The notes under the pieces were generated by a model. The model was not told the origin of the DNA and did not search any database. It was given only the letters and a program-made list of their open reading frames with translations. This document shows positions 16,364-24,853 of a DNA stretch of 64,000 nt, piece after piece (the first letter of the stretch is position 1; each line of letters opens with the position of its first letter). Both the position numbers and the translations under genes were made by a program. This DNA comes from Arthrobacter sp. H-02-3. GTDB lineage: Bacteria > Actinomycetota > Actinomycetes > Actinomycetales > Micrococcaceae. The stretch is taken from NCBI RefSeq assembly GCF_003097355.1, contig NZ_PYUI01000021.1:1-64000 (forward strand), in the 5' to 3' direction.

Positions 16364-18163
16364 CTATCGAGCCGGCCGCCCTGCTCCGGCGCGCAGGACC
16401 TTCAGCTCCCAGGGCCGGAGATGCAGTAGGGGCACCGCGGCATCTGCAGGGTAGTTACCCAGGACCAGTTCCGCGCTGTCCCAAACAGCTGGAACATCAC
16501 CAACCGCAACGTCGGCGTCGTCGAGCGTCACCTTCTGGTCCTGACCGGAAAAGTTGCCGAGCACCAGGAACGTGGTATCCGGCAGCGACCGCGTGAACGC
16601 GTAGACGTGGGGGTCATCCGGCAGGAGCATGGTGAAGTCCCCGTGCGAGACCACCGGCTCCGCATGCCGCAGCGCAATCACCTTGCGGTAAAAGCTGAAG
16701 ACCGAGTCCGGGTCATCCACCTGGGCGGCGGCGTTGATGTGGTTGGCGTTCGGGTTCACCGCGATCCAGGGAGCCCCGGTAGTGAAACCGGCATGCCGGG
16801 AGGCGTCCCACTGGACCGGGGTCCGCGCGTTGTCCCGGTTGAGGGGCGCGAGGGCGGCGAGGACCTCGGCGTCGGTATGGCCGAGGTGCGTGGTGGCCTC
16901 GCGGTGGTGGTTGAGGACCTCGATGTCGCGGTAGTCGCTGATCGCACCGAAGGTCATGTTGGTCATGCCGAGTTCTTCGCCCTGGTAGACATAGGGCGTG
17001 CCGCGGTGCAGATGCAGGATGCCCGCCAGCATCTTGGCGGACAGCTCACGGTACGTACCGTCGTCGCCGAAGCGGGACACGGCCCGGGCCTGGTCGTGGT
17101 TGCCCCAGTACAGGCTGTTCCAGCCGCGCTCGGCCAGGCCGTCCTGCCAGCGTCCCAGGGTCTGCTTCAGCTCGGTGAGCAGGAGTTTCTTGGGCCGCCA
17201 CTTGTCGCCCTCTTCCTGATCCAGCGCCACGTGCTCGAACTGGAACACCATGTCCACCTCGGCCCGGGCCGGGTCGGTGTACAGGACGGCTTCCTCCACC
17301 GTCACGCCGGGCATTTCGCCGACGGTGAGGAGTTCTCCGGTGCGGCCGGCGAAGACTTCCCGGTGCATCTCCTGCAGGAACTCGTGCATGCGGGGGCCGT
17401 CGATGTAGAACGGGGTGCCGTCGCCGTAGAGTTTGCCGTCGCCGCGGGGGCCGTCCGGGAGGGAGGTGTCCTTGGAGATGAAGTTGATGACGTCCATCCG
17501 GAAGCCGTCCACGCCCCGGTCCAGCCACCAGTTCATCATCTCGTAGACCGCCGCGCGGACCTCGGGGTTCTCCCAGTTCAGGTCCGGCTGCTTCTTCGAG
17601 AAGATGTGGAGGTAGTACTCCCCGGTGGCCTGATCGAACTCCCACGCGGGCCCGGAGAACGCCGAGCCCCAGTTGTTCGGCTCCGAGCCCGTGCCCGGTG
17701 TGGGGCCGGCCCCGGCAGCAGCCGCCTCGCGCGGCGGCCGCCACCAGTACCAGTCCCGTTTCGGGTTGTCCTTCGAGGAGCGGGATTCAACAAACCAGGG
17801 GTGCTCGTCCGAGGTGTGGTTGACCACGAGGTCCATCACCAGCTTCATGCCCCGCGCGTGAAGCCCGTCGGTCAGGTCCCGGAGCTGCTCCAGCGTGCCG
17901 AAAAGCGGATCGACATTGCGGTAGTCGCTGATGTCGTAGCCGTTGTCGTCCTGCGGCGAGGTATAGAGCGGGGACAGCCAGACGACGTCGACCCCCAGGC
18001 GCTTCAGGTAGTCCAGTTTGCTGATGATGCCGCGGAGGTCGCCGATGCCATCGCCGTTGGAGTCGGCGAAGCTGCGTGGATAGATCTGATAGACGACGGC
18101 GCGTTGGAACCAGTCGCTTGACGTCGCCTTAGGTATTTCCGCGGGGGCATGTTCAACCGTCAT
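16364..18163 (-). CDS. malL: Oligo-1,6-glucosidase / alpha-glucosidase (GH13, MalL-type)
   Basis: A 599-residue GH13 enzyme. It starts with WFQRAVVYQIYPRSFADSNGDGIGDL, followed by DVVWLSPLYTSPQDDNGYDISDY and DLVVNHTS (region I). GFRMDVINF (region II) has the nucleophile Asp and the adjacent Val typical of alpha-1,6-acting enzymes. LTVGEMPG (region III) holds the acid Glu and LYWGNHDQARA (region IV) the transition-state Asp. The C-terminal beta domain ends near VLRAG. It probably releases glucose from isomaltose-type and short alpha-glucosides in the cytoplasm (no signal peptide). GAGGAG precedes the ATG. No transport genes are adjacent; a second GH13 operon is at 56-62 kb. Confidence 0.92.
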   Translation of the reverse strand: MTVEHAPAEIPKATSSDWFQRAVVYQIYPRSFADSNGDGIGDLRGIISKLDYLKRLGVDVVWLSPLYTSPQDDNGYDISDYRNVDPLFGTLEQLRDLTDGLHARGMKLVMDLVVNHTSDEHPWFVESRSSKDNPKRDWYWWRPPREAAAAGAGPTPGTGSEPNNWGSAFSGPAWEFDQATGEYYLHIFSKKQPDLNWENPEVRAAVYEMMNWWLDRGVDGFRMDVINFISKDTSLPDGPRGDGKLYGDGTPFYIDGPRMHEFLQEMHREVFAGRTGELLTVGEMPGVTVEEAVLYTDPARAEVDMVFQFEHVALDQEEGDKWRPKKLLLTELKQTLGRWQDGLAERGWNSLYWGNHDQARAVSRFGDDGTYRELSAKMLAGILHLHRGTPYVYQGEELGMTNMTFGAISDYRDIEVLNHHREATTHLGHTDAEVLAALAPLNRDNARTPVQWDASRHAGFTTGAPWIAVNPNANHINAAAQVDDPDSVFSFYRKVIALRHAEPVVSHGDFTMLLPDDPHVYAFTRSLPDTTFLVLGNFSGQDQKVTLDDADVAVGDVPAVWDSAELVLGNYPADAAVPLLHLRPWELKVLRAGAGRPAR

Positions 18164-18211
18164 GGGACTCCTCAGCTGGTCCGGCAGGCGATGCGGGAGA
18201 GCGCTGTTGCT

Positions 18212-18251
18212 GCCCCCGCCAACGTCTGATTATTGACCAGTTGGCGGGGGC
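18212..18251 (-). terminator. Hairpin terminator between mscS-like and malL genes
   Basis: A perfect 12-bp stem, GCCCCCGCCAAC at 18212-18223 pairing with 18240-18251, with a 16-base loop. It lies downstream of the MscS stop and upstream of malL, both read leftward, and so probably separates the two units. Confidence 0.65.
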
Positions 18252-18287
18252 TGGGAAGACCTTGCCGGGTTTAGGGCCGGCCCGGCG

Positions 18288-19556
18288 CTAGTTCTGCGAG
18301 GCGATGGCGTTGTCGCGGTCCTCGAAGACATCCTCGCCGGGACCGGAGAAGGCCTTGGAACGCTGGATCGCCTCGATAGACCCGGTGAACAGCTGGGAGT
18401 CGTGGGGGTCCGTGTGCCGGTGGTGCTCGTCTGCGGCGGAGACAGTGCCCGGTCGCTGGGACCCCGGGCGCTGGGGACCTGTCCCGGCGTCGGAGGCGCT
18501 GGAAGCGGAGGACGCAGTGGCGGCCGAAGGCAGCCGTTCGAGGCGCACGTGGGGGAGCGCCGTCGGGTGGTCCTGTTGCAGGAAGAGCACGAGTTCTTCA
18601 CGGATCAGGCAGCGGAGGTCGAAGAGGGAGGCGCTGTCCGCGGCGCTGACCAGGATGCGCACCCGGACGAAGCCGGCGGTGGCGTCGGTGATCTGCAGGA
18701 TGCCCACGCGCTTGTCCCACAGCGGCGTGTCGGCCAGGACCTTCTTGAGCTCGGCGCGCATCGCCTCGACCGGTGCGCGCCAGTCGAGGTCGAACTCCAC
18801 GGTGCCCATGACTTCGGACTGCCGGCGGGTCCAGTTCTCGAACGGGGTGGTGGTGAAGTAGGTCGAGGGCAGGATCAGGCGGCGGTCGTCCCAGATGTGG
18901 ACCACCACGTAGGTCAGGGTGATTTCCTCGATCCGGCCCCATTCCTTCTGGACCACCACAACGTCGTCCACCCGGATTGCGTCCGTGAAGGCGAGTTGGA
19001 TGCCGGCGAAGACGTTAACCAGCGAGGTCTGCGCGGCGAGGCCGGCGACGATCGAGATCACGCCCGCGGAGGCCAGCAGCCCGGCACCCAGAGCTTGGAT
19101 CGCGGGGAACGTCAGCATCATGCTGCCCAGGGCCACCACCACGATCAGGGCGACGCCGATCCGCCGGGCCAGGATCACCTGGGTGCGCAGCCGGCGGGCG
19201 CGGCGGTTGTCCGCGACATCCACCCGGTACCGGGTCAGGACCATCGCCTCGACGATCAGCAGCATGGCGATGGCTAGCCATGCCAGGGAGGCGATGAGCG
19301 CAATGAGCAGCAGATGGTCCAGGGCGTGGCGCCATTCGAGGTCCCCGGTGGAAATGGCCAGCGCGATCCGCACGGCGATCAGGCACAGGGAAAAGCGCAG
19401 CGGCAGCCGGGCCACGCGGGAGGTCTCGCGCAGTTCGGGTTTGCTGCGGTTGAGCCGGAGCACAATCTTGCGCACCAGCCAGGACAGGACGAGTCCGGCA
19501 ACCACGGCGAGGGCCATGGCCAGGAACGGCATTGCTTGTGTCAGGAACTCTTGCAT
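18288..19556 (-). CDS. Small-conductance mechanosensitive channel family protein (MscS)
   Basis: A 422-residue membrane protein. Transmembrane helices are near residues 8-30, 52-72, 83-107, 134-155 and 158-185. The last is the Ala/Gly-rich pore helix (LGAGLLASAGVISIVAGLAAQTSLVNVFAGIQL in part), followed by the MscS beta domain (IRVDDVVVVQKEWGRIEEITLTYVVV, then LPSTYFTTTPFENWTR). The final 90 residues are a low-complexity Ser/Ala/His/Asp tail absent from short MscS proteins. It would release solutes on hypo-osmotic shock. The ATG at 19556 has only a weak ribosome binding site. Confidence 0.9.
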   Translation of the reverse strand: MQEFLTQAMPFLAMALAVVAGLVLSWLVRKIVLRLNRSKPELRETSRVARLPLRFSLCLIAVRIALAISTGDLEWRHALDHLLLIALIASLAWLAIAMLLIVEAMVLTRYRVDVADNRRARRLRTQVILARRIGVALIVVVALGSMMLTFPAIQALGAGLLASAGVISIVAGLAAQTSLVNVFAGIQLAFTDAIRVDDVVVVQKEWGRIEEITLTYVVVHIWDDRRLILPSTYFTTTPFENWTRRQSEVMGTVEFDLDWRAPVEAMRAELKKVLADTPLWDKRVGILQITDATAGFVRVRILVSAADSASLFDLRCLIREELVLFLQQDHPTALPHVRLERLPSAATASSASSASDAGTGPQRPGSQRPGTVSAADEHHRHTDPHDSQLFTGSIEAIQRSKAFSGPGEDVFEDRDNAIASQN

Positions 19557-19811
19557 TACTTAAGCTCTAGCAAGCTTCCGTGGCCAACTGAAATCGGCGG
19601 AATGTCAACGTGCGTCCCGTCACGCCGCTGCACGCGGTGGCGTCACGCCGGGGCACGCGGTTTCGTTCGGCGGCGCCACGGCCGCACCGGGCCCGGTTCT
19701 GTGGCCGCCGCGGCTTGGAACGGCGTGGCCGCCGCGGGACTTTTGGCTCTGGTTTCTGCGGACGGGCGATCGAGAATGGTCGAACCACTTGAATCCCAGG
19801 GGGAGGGTGAC

Positions 19812-20567
19812 ATGCGTCGACTTTCGGCACTCGGCACGGCAGCATCGGCCGGCGTCTTGGTTGCGGCGCTGCTCGGCGCCTGCAGTTCGCCCTCCGGTTC
19901 TGGTTCGCCGTCGCCAACCATGCCGACAGTGCCGCCTTTGACCTCCGCGCCCGCCAGCAGCGGCGCCGCCGATACCGCGCCGACTGAGCCGTCGTCGGCA
20001 CCGGACACGCCCGCGCCGACGGCGGCGAACTGGCAGACCCTCAAGACGCCGGACGGGAAGTTGCAGTTCGACCACCCGGCCGAGTGGACCATCAAGGACC
20101 GCGGCGCCGAGGCCACCCCCGGCGGGGTATTCCTCGAGGTCCTCAACCCGGGCGGCAAGTCGCTGGCCACGCTGCGGACCAATGTGGCCACCAGTGCCGA
20201 GTGCACGCCAAGGATCCCGTACTCGGTGCTCGACCTCGTTCCCGTGCCCGCCCTGGCCCAGCAGGGGGTCACCCCGCACTTCATCTTTGAGCTGCGGCTC
20301 TATCCGGCCGAGAAGGACCCCACGAAGGCCAACGTCATGGCGTACGGTCTCAGCTCGGCACCCAAACCGGCCGGCCCCGATGCCTGCCCGATCTTCCACT
20401 ACTTCACCTGGCCTCCGGGCGGAGCCTCGTTCGGCGGCGTCTACAACCCCTTGGACACCACCCCCGGCAACGAGCCCAATGTGGACACCCCGGAGGCGTA
20501 CATGAACACCGCCGAATACCAGAACGTCAAGAGAATGATCACCTCGCTGCGGCCGGCGGGGCAGTAG
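19812..20567 (+). CDS. Putative lipoprotein, paralogue of the next gene
   Basis: A 251-residue protein with a lipoprotein signal peptide: MRRL, hydrophobic core, lipobox LLGAC with the Cys near residue 25. A Ser/Pro/Thr-rich linker runs to about residue 75. The globular part begins NWQTLKTPDGKLQFDHPAEW, contains LEVLNPGGKSLATLRTNV, and ends AEYQNVKRMITSLRPAG. Every block matches the following gene (DWKTFTTSDGTLRFDYPAAW, VLNATGKQMAALRTNIV, AEYQDVRKMITSLRPAK), so the two arose by tandem duplication. GGGAGGG before the ATG supports the start. Function is unknown; it is predicted to be anchored outside the cell membrane. Confidence 0.82.
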   Translation: MRRLSALGTAASAGVLVAALLGACSSPSGSGSPSPTMPTVPPLTSAPASSGAADTAPTEPSSAPDTPAPTAANWQTLKTPDGKLQFDHPAEWTIKDRGAEATPGGVFLEVLNPGGKSLATLRTNVATSAECTPRIPYSVLDLVPVPALAQQGVTPHFIFELRLYPAEKDPTKANVMAYGLSSAPKPAGPDACPIFHYFTWPPGGASFGGVYNPLDTTPGNEPNVDTPEAYMNTAEYQNVKRMITSLRPAGQ

Positions 20568-20581
20568 AGGCGGCCGGGCTC

Positions 20582-21556
20582 GTGGCAATGGGGATGAAGG
20601 GACGGGCGGCGGCGTCTTCCGCCGGTTCGGCAGTGGCTCCGGCAGTGGTTCCCGCTCCTGTACTGTCCGCGCTGACGGTCGCGGCCCTATTGCTGGTCGG
20701 CTGCGGTTCGCCCGCTGGGCCGCCGGCGCCTTCCGCCGCTGCGACGACGGCAGGCCCGGCTTCGGGAACCGCGACGCCGGGAAACTCCCCTGGAAAGTCA
20801 CAGGGAACTGAACAGGGAACTGAACAGGGAACTGAACAGGGAACCGAACGGGGAACAGAGCCGGGGACCGCATCGCCGGGCGCTTCATCGGCAACGCCGG
20901 GAAGCTCTCCCGGAACAGCATCGGGAACATCGCCGCCGGACGGCTCAGCGACGGCGGTGGGGCCGCCGTCGTCGGACTGGAAGACATTCACGACGTCGGA
21001 CGGGACGCTGCGTTTTGACTATCCGGCCGCCTGGTCCGTCAAGGATCCCGCCGGGCAGGCGCCGCTGGGAGGCGAATTCGTGGACGTGCTGAACGCTACG
21101 GGGAAGCAGATGGCCGCGCTGCGCACGAACATCGTCACGGGCGCCGAATGCGGCGATCAGCAGCCCTACCTGCTGATCGATTCGGAGCCGATGCAGGCAC
21201 TCACCGAACCCGGCTCGGCCGACCAGAACGGGCCACGCTACGTCTTCGAAGCCCGGGGCGACTTCGGTGCGGCCGAAAGTTCTGCGTCCACCCTCGCCGC
21301 CTACGGAATCACCATGATGCCGCCGGAGACGGGGCCCACGGCGTGCCCGATGTTCCAGCTCTTCCTCTGGCCGCCCAGCGGCGCGCTATTCGGCCAGGCC
21401 TACAACCCGGCGAACAACACGACGCCGGGGGACCCCGGGCTGCCGTATCTGGAGAAGGCGAAACTCTACGCCACCACGGCGGAGTACCAGGATGTCCGGA
21501 AGATGATCACGTCGCTGCGTCCTGCAAAGGGTGCGGTGAGCGAGCCGGCGAAGTAG
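20582..21556 (+). CDS. Putative lipoprotein, tandem paralogue with Thr-Glu-Gln-Gly repeat linker
   Basis: A 324-residue lipoprotein with lipobox LLVGC. The linker (about residues 45-130) is Ser/Thr/Gly/Pro-rich and contains a TEQG tetrapeptide repeat. The globular domain is homologous to the preceding gene (see there). It begins 14 bases after that gene's stop, so the two form one operon. The GTG at 20582 has AGAGGCGG upstream; ATGs at 20588 and 20594 are alternative starts. Function is unknown. The linker length is likely to vary between strains because of its DNA repeat. Confidence 0.78.
   Translation: MAMGMKGRAAASSAGSAVAPAVVPAPVLSALTVAALLLVGCGSPAGPPAPSAAATTAGPASGTATPGNSPGKSQGTEQGTEQGTEQGTERGTEPGTASPGASSATPGSSPGTASGTSPPDGSATAVGPPSSDWKTFTTSDGTLRFDYPAAWSVKDPAGQAPLGGEFVDVLNATGKQMAALRTNIVTGAECGDQQPYLLIDSEPMQALTEPGSADQNGPRYVFEARGDFGAAESSASTLAAYGITMMPPETGPTACPMFQLFLWPPSGALFGQAYNPANNTTPGDPGLPYLEKAKLYATTAEYQDVRKMITSLRPAKGAVSEPAK
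20803..20862 (+). repeat. 12-bp in-frame tandem repeat in lipoprotein linker
   Basis: GGGAACTGAACA occurs three times without change (20803-20838), followed by two degenerate copies (20839-20862). The period is a multiple of three, so copy-number change would lengthen or shorten the linker without frameshift. Confidence 0.85.
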
Positions 21557-21561
21557 CCCGG

Positions 21562-21825
21562 CTACACGGCGGGCAGATGCCGTCGGCGACGGCTTATCGG
21601 CCCCGGCGAGGCGCTCCTGCTAGCGCGCGGCCCTGTCCACGGGTTACTGCGGGCCTCACTGATCAGCCCGGTGCCTGCGCACTCGCGCACGGCCATGATG
21701 CCGTCCGCCGCCTGGCGCTTGTCGTCGAATGCTGTGGAAATGGCCAATACGGTTCCGTCGGCGGCGAGAAGCCGGAACCGGACGTTGGATTCCGAGTCAG
21801 TGAAGATTTCGAACTGTCCAGCCAT
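21562..21825 (-). CDS. YegP family protein (DUF1508)
   Basis: An 87-residue protein. The first 55 residues match the DUF1508/YegP fold: MAGQFEIFTDSESNVRFRLLAADGTVLAIS, then DKRQAADGIMAVRE. The start at 21825 is supported by AAAGGAC upstream; an in-frame start at 21873 is less likely. The C-terminal 30 residues are basic and low-complexity and may not be conserved. YegP proteins often carry two such motifs and have been linked to stress responses, but no activity is established. It converges with the lipoprotein operon, with stops only a few bases apart. Confidence 0.82.
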   Translation of the reverse strand: MAGQFEIFTDSESNVRFRLLAADGTVLAISTAFDDKRQAADGIMAVRECAGTGLISEARSNPWTGPRASRSASPGPISRRRRHLPAV

Positions 21826-22049
21826 CGTCTTGTCCTTTCGGGCAGTTGTTGCTGCCGGGGAGGTTAAGAGCACTTCCTTGTGCTGTTGCCGGTTTTCGAC
21901 AAGCCGTAGTGCTGGCAGCCAGCCTTGCGCGGACTGCAGCCGCGAATAAGAGGCTAAGGTCCCTTACTATCTGGCAGGTGAGACCGCAGCCGTGGGACCG
22001 CACCCGTGGGACCAGCCCCCCGGGCTGTGCCGGGCGCTACATTGGGAGC

Positions 22050-22367
22050 ATGACTGACACGCACCCTGGGCAGTTTTCCGCGGATGCCGGGGAGCCCGTG
22101 CGGCTGAACGCGCGGGTGTCCGGCGTGGTCCAGGCGGTCGGCTTCCGGTACTGGACGGTGCGGAAGGCCGAAGACCTCGGGCTGACCGGCACTGTCAGGA
22201 ACAACGACGACGGCTCCGTGGGCATTGTGGCGGAGGGGCCGCAGCCTCTGGTGCTGGAGTTGCGGCGCTGGCTGCGCTCGGCGGAGGCGCCGGGCCGGGT
22301 GGAGGACGTCCAGGAGTCCGTGTCGGCGGCGACGGGGGCGTTTACTGGTTTCCGGGTGGTGTACTGA
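22050..22367 (+). CDS. acyP: Acylphosphatase
   Basis: A 105-residue enzyme with both acylphosphatase signatures. VSGVVQAVGFRYW contains the phosphate-binding Arg, and GLTGTVRNNDDGSV contains the catalytic Asn. VAEGPQPLVLELRRWL follows. It hydrolyses carboxyl-phosphate bonds in small metabolites. The ATG at 22050 follows GGGAGC closely. The gene converges with recQ and the two coding regions overlap by about 26 bases at their 3' ends. Confidence 0.93.
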   Translation: MTDTHPGQFSADAGEPVRLNARVSGVVQAVGFRYWTVRKAEDLGLTGTVRNNDDGSVGIVAEGPQPLVLELRRWLRSAEAPGRVEDVQESVSAATGAFTGFRVVY

Positions 22368-24268
22368 GCGTCAGCAACCCGTGGCCCAGGACGGCTTTGA
22401 GGGACAGCGTCCGGTAGCCCTCGCGGTCGAACAGCACCGTGATGAGCTCGCCGTCGTGCCCCATCACAAGGCCCGGACCCCAGAGGGCATGCTCCACTCG
22501 GGAGTTCAGCGGGAACGCCTCAGCACCGCTGGCGGAAATGCCGGCGGAGATGCGGGCCGCGGAAACACCGACTGCGGAAACACCGACGGCGGCAGCCCCG
22601 CCGTCGTGCTGGCCGTCGTGCCCGTGCTCCAAGAGCAGCGCGGAGCCTTCCGTGCAGGTGTCGCAGTTCCCGCAAGGTTCGGGCAGGTCTTCACCGAAGT
22701 AGCCGAGGAGGAACTGGCGGCGGCAGCGGTGCGTCTCGGCATAGTTGCGGATCATCGCGATGCGGGACTTGTCCACGCGCTCGCGGGCTGCGGCGAGCTC
22801 GACGGCGCGTTCGACCACGCGGGCGGGGTCCGCCGCCGGGTCTAGCGCCACCTCGAGCCGGACGCCGTCGTGGTGTGCTGTGACGGCGCCGGTGTCCTGC
22901 AATTGGTTCAGCAGGCCGGTAATCCGTCGGGCGGGGAAACCAGTCCACTCGGCCAGCGTCTGTGGCTGGGGGGCCGCCCGCCTCCCGCAGCACGGTGAGG
23001 ACCGCCAGCAGCGAGGCCTCGTCCGGAGTGTGGGTGGCGAAGAAGCGCCGCAGGCCGAGGTCCTCGGAGCGGTAGTGGAGCACTGCGACGGCGGGCCGCC
23101 CGTCCCGTCCGGCGCGGCCGATCTGCTGGTAGTAGCTGTCCAACGATTCGGGGATGTCGGCGTGGATGACGAAACTGACGTCGGGCTTGTCGATCCCCAT
23201 GCCGAACGCTGTGGTGGCAACCACGACGTCCAGGCGGCCGTCGAGGAACTGCTCATGGACAAGTTCCCGCTCGGCGGCCGTGCGGCCGGCGTGGTACGCC
23301 GCGGCGCGGAGGCCATTCCGGGCCAGCCTCGCGGCGTACTTCTCGGTGTCCTTCCGCTTGGCGGCGTACACCAGCCCGGGCCCGAGCCCGGGCTTCGCGG
23401 GGACCGGGCCCGGGACACCTTCTAGGAGGACTTCGGCGGCGTGCCCGGCGACCAGTTCGGTGACCTGGTTGACGACGGCGACGCGCTTCTCCTTGTCCTC
23501 ATGGTGGCGGTCCACCTCCAGGCGGATGTTGGGCCGGTCGAAGCCGTGGACCAGGACCAGCGGGCCGATCATGCCGAGGCGGGCCAGGATTTCCTCGCGC
23601 ACCGGGGGAGAGGCAGTGGCCGTCAGCGCCGCGGTGGTCGGGTTGCCGAGGCGCTCGCGGACCTCGCCGAGCCGGAGGTAATCGGGCCGGAAATCGTGGC
23701 CCCAGGCGGAGACGCAATGGGCCTCGTCCACCACGAACAGGGCGATGTTGAGCGCCGCGATCCGCTCCACCGTACTGGTCTTGGCGAGCTGTTCCGGGGC
23801 GAGGAAGAGGAACGCCGCCTCGCCGGATTCCACCGCCTGCCAGGCGTGCTCCTGTTCCCCGGCGCTGTGTGAGGAGTTGACCGCGACGGCGACGGCCGGC
23901 CCCGCGGCGTCCCGCAACCCGTCCAGCTGGTCCTCCTGCAGGGAAATCAGCGGGGACACGACGACGGTGGGCCGCTGCTGCTGTCGGTGCAGCAAGAGGG
24001 CGGGCACCTGGTAGATGGCCGACTTCCCATAGCCGGTGGGCATGACGGCGAGGACGTCCCTGCCGGCGGCGAGGGCGCGCATCCCGGTGAGTTGGCCTTC
24101 GCGGAGGTGCGCCAGGCCGAAGGTGACGTCCGCGAGGTGGCGGAGGTCGGCGTCGTCGTTCACTGGAGGCTGGGGCGGAGGGAGCTGGGGCGCCGGGAGC
24201 GCTGGAACCTGGGGCGCCGGGGCGGCCGGTACCGGCGGATCCGCGCTGGAAGCGACGGCCTCGGTCAT
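22342..24268 (-). pseudogene. recQ: RecQ-family ATP-dependent DNA helicase, frameshifted
   Basis: Two overlapping frames together encode a full RecQ of about 641 residues. The first (from ATG 24268) has Walker A MPTGYGKSAIYQ, the DEAH box VVDEAHCVSAWGHDFRPDY, ATASPPVREEIL and motif VI QQIGRAGRDGRP. It then loses homology at REAGGPPATDAG. The RecQ C-terminal part continues in another frame from QPQTLAEWTGFPARRI through the zinc domain (CRRQFLLGYFGE, CGNCDTC) to the stop at 22342. The switch maps to a run of six G on the + strand at 22968-22973; removing one base restores the frame. This is a real mutation, a sequencing or assembly slip, or (less likely) slippage. Left alone, the product lacks the zinc-binding domain. 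Confidence 0.88.
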
Positions 24269-24451
24269 GATTGCAGCTCCGTTGCGACAGTTGGCGGTGA
24301 GGCGGGGCGGCCATGGTGCGGGCCGTTGATTTCAGGGTAGGACTTGCCGCGACAGTTACGAAACGTGCGAGGCGCTGATGGCAGGGCGCGTCCGGGCTGA
24401 ACGGGGCAAAGGACCCTCGGCAGGGAACGTCTTTCTGAGTAGGGTGGCCCC

Positions 24452-24787
24452 ATGCAGAAGATATCGCTTGATGCCCTTGCCCGGCAGCAGATTGCAGCTG
24501 CGGTGGCGGCCCCCAGTGGACGTGCGGCGGACACGGCGTTTGGCGGGCATGAGAAAATCCTCCGCCAGACCGTCATGGCATTCAGGGCGGGGACGCAGTT
24601 GAGCGAGCATCAGAACCCCGGCGAAGCGACCGTGTTTGTGCTCCGCGGCTGTGTCCGGCTTCGGGCCGGCAACGAATCCTGGCAGGGCAAGTCCGGCGAT
24701 CTGCTGATCGTGCCCGACGGGCTGCACAGCCTGGAAGCGGAAGAGGACTCGGCGGTCCTGATGACCGTGGCCAAGATCAATACCTGA
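24452..24787 (+). CDS. Cupin domain protein
   Basis: A 111-residue single cupin. The conserved beta-barrel blocks are ILRQTVMAFRAGTQLSEHQNPGEATVFVLRG, where the cupin-1 His/Glu positions appear as SEHQNPGEATVF, and SGDLLIVPDGLHSLEAEEDS with a His in the second motif. Such small cupins bind a metal and may act as sensors or isomerases. The substrate is unknown. It is divergent from recQ and precedes the lipid kinase gene on the same strand by 66 bases. Confidence 0.85.
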   Translation: MQKISLDALARQQIAAAVAAPSGRAADTAFGGHEKILRQTVMAFRAGTQLSEHQNPGEATVFVLRGCVRLRAGNESWQGKSGDLLIVPDGLHSLEAEEDSAVLMTVAKINT

Positions 24788-24853
24788 CGGCACAGCCGCA
24801 GGCGGGGAGACCGGTCGATCGACCAGGGGCCGGATTACCGCAAGGAGCAGGAC

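Noticed and set aside
16607..18121. 504-codon rightward frame opposite malL
   Set aside because: Shadow of a GH13 gene with all catalytic regions on the other strand.
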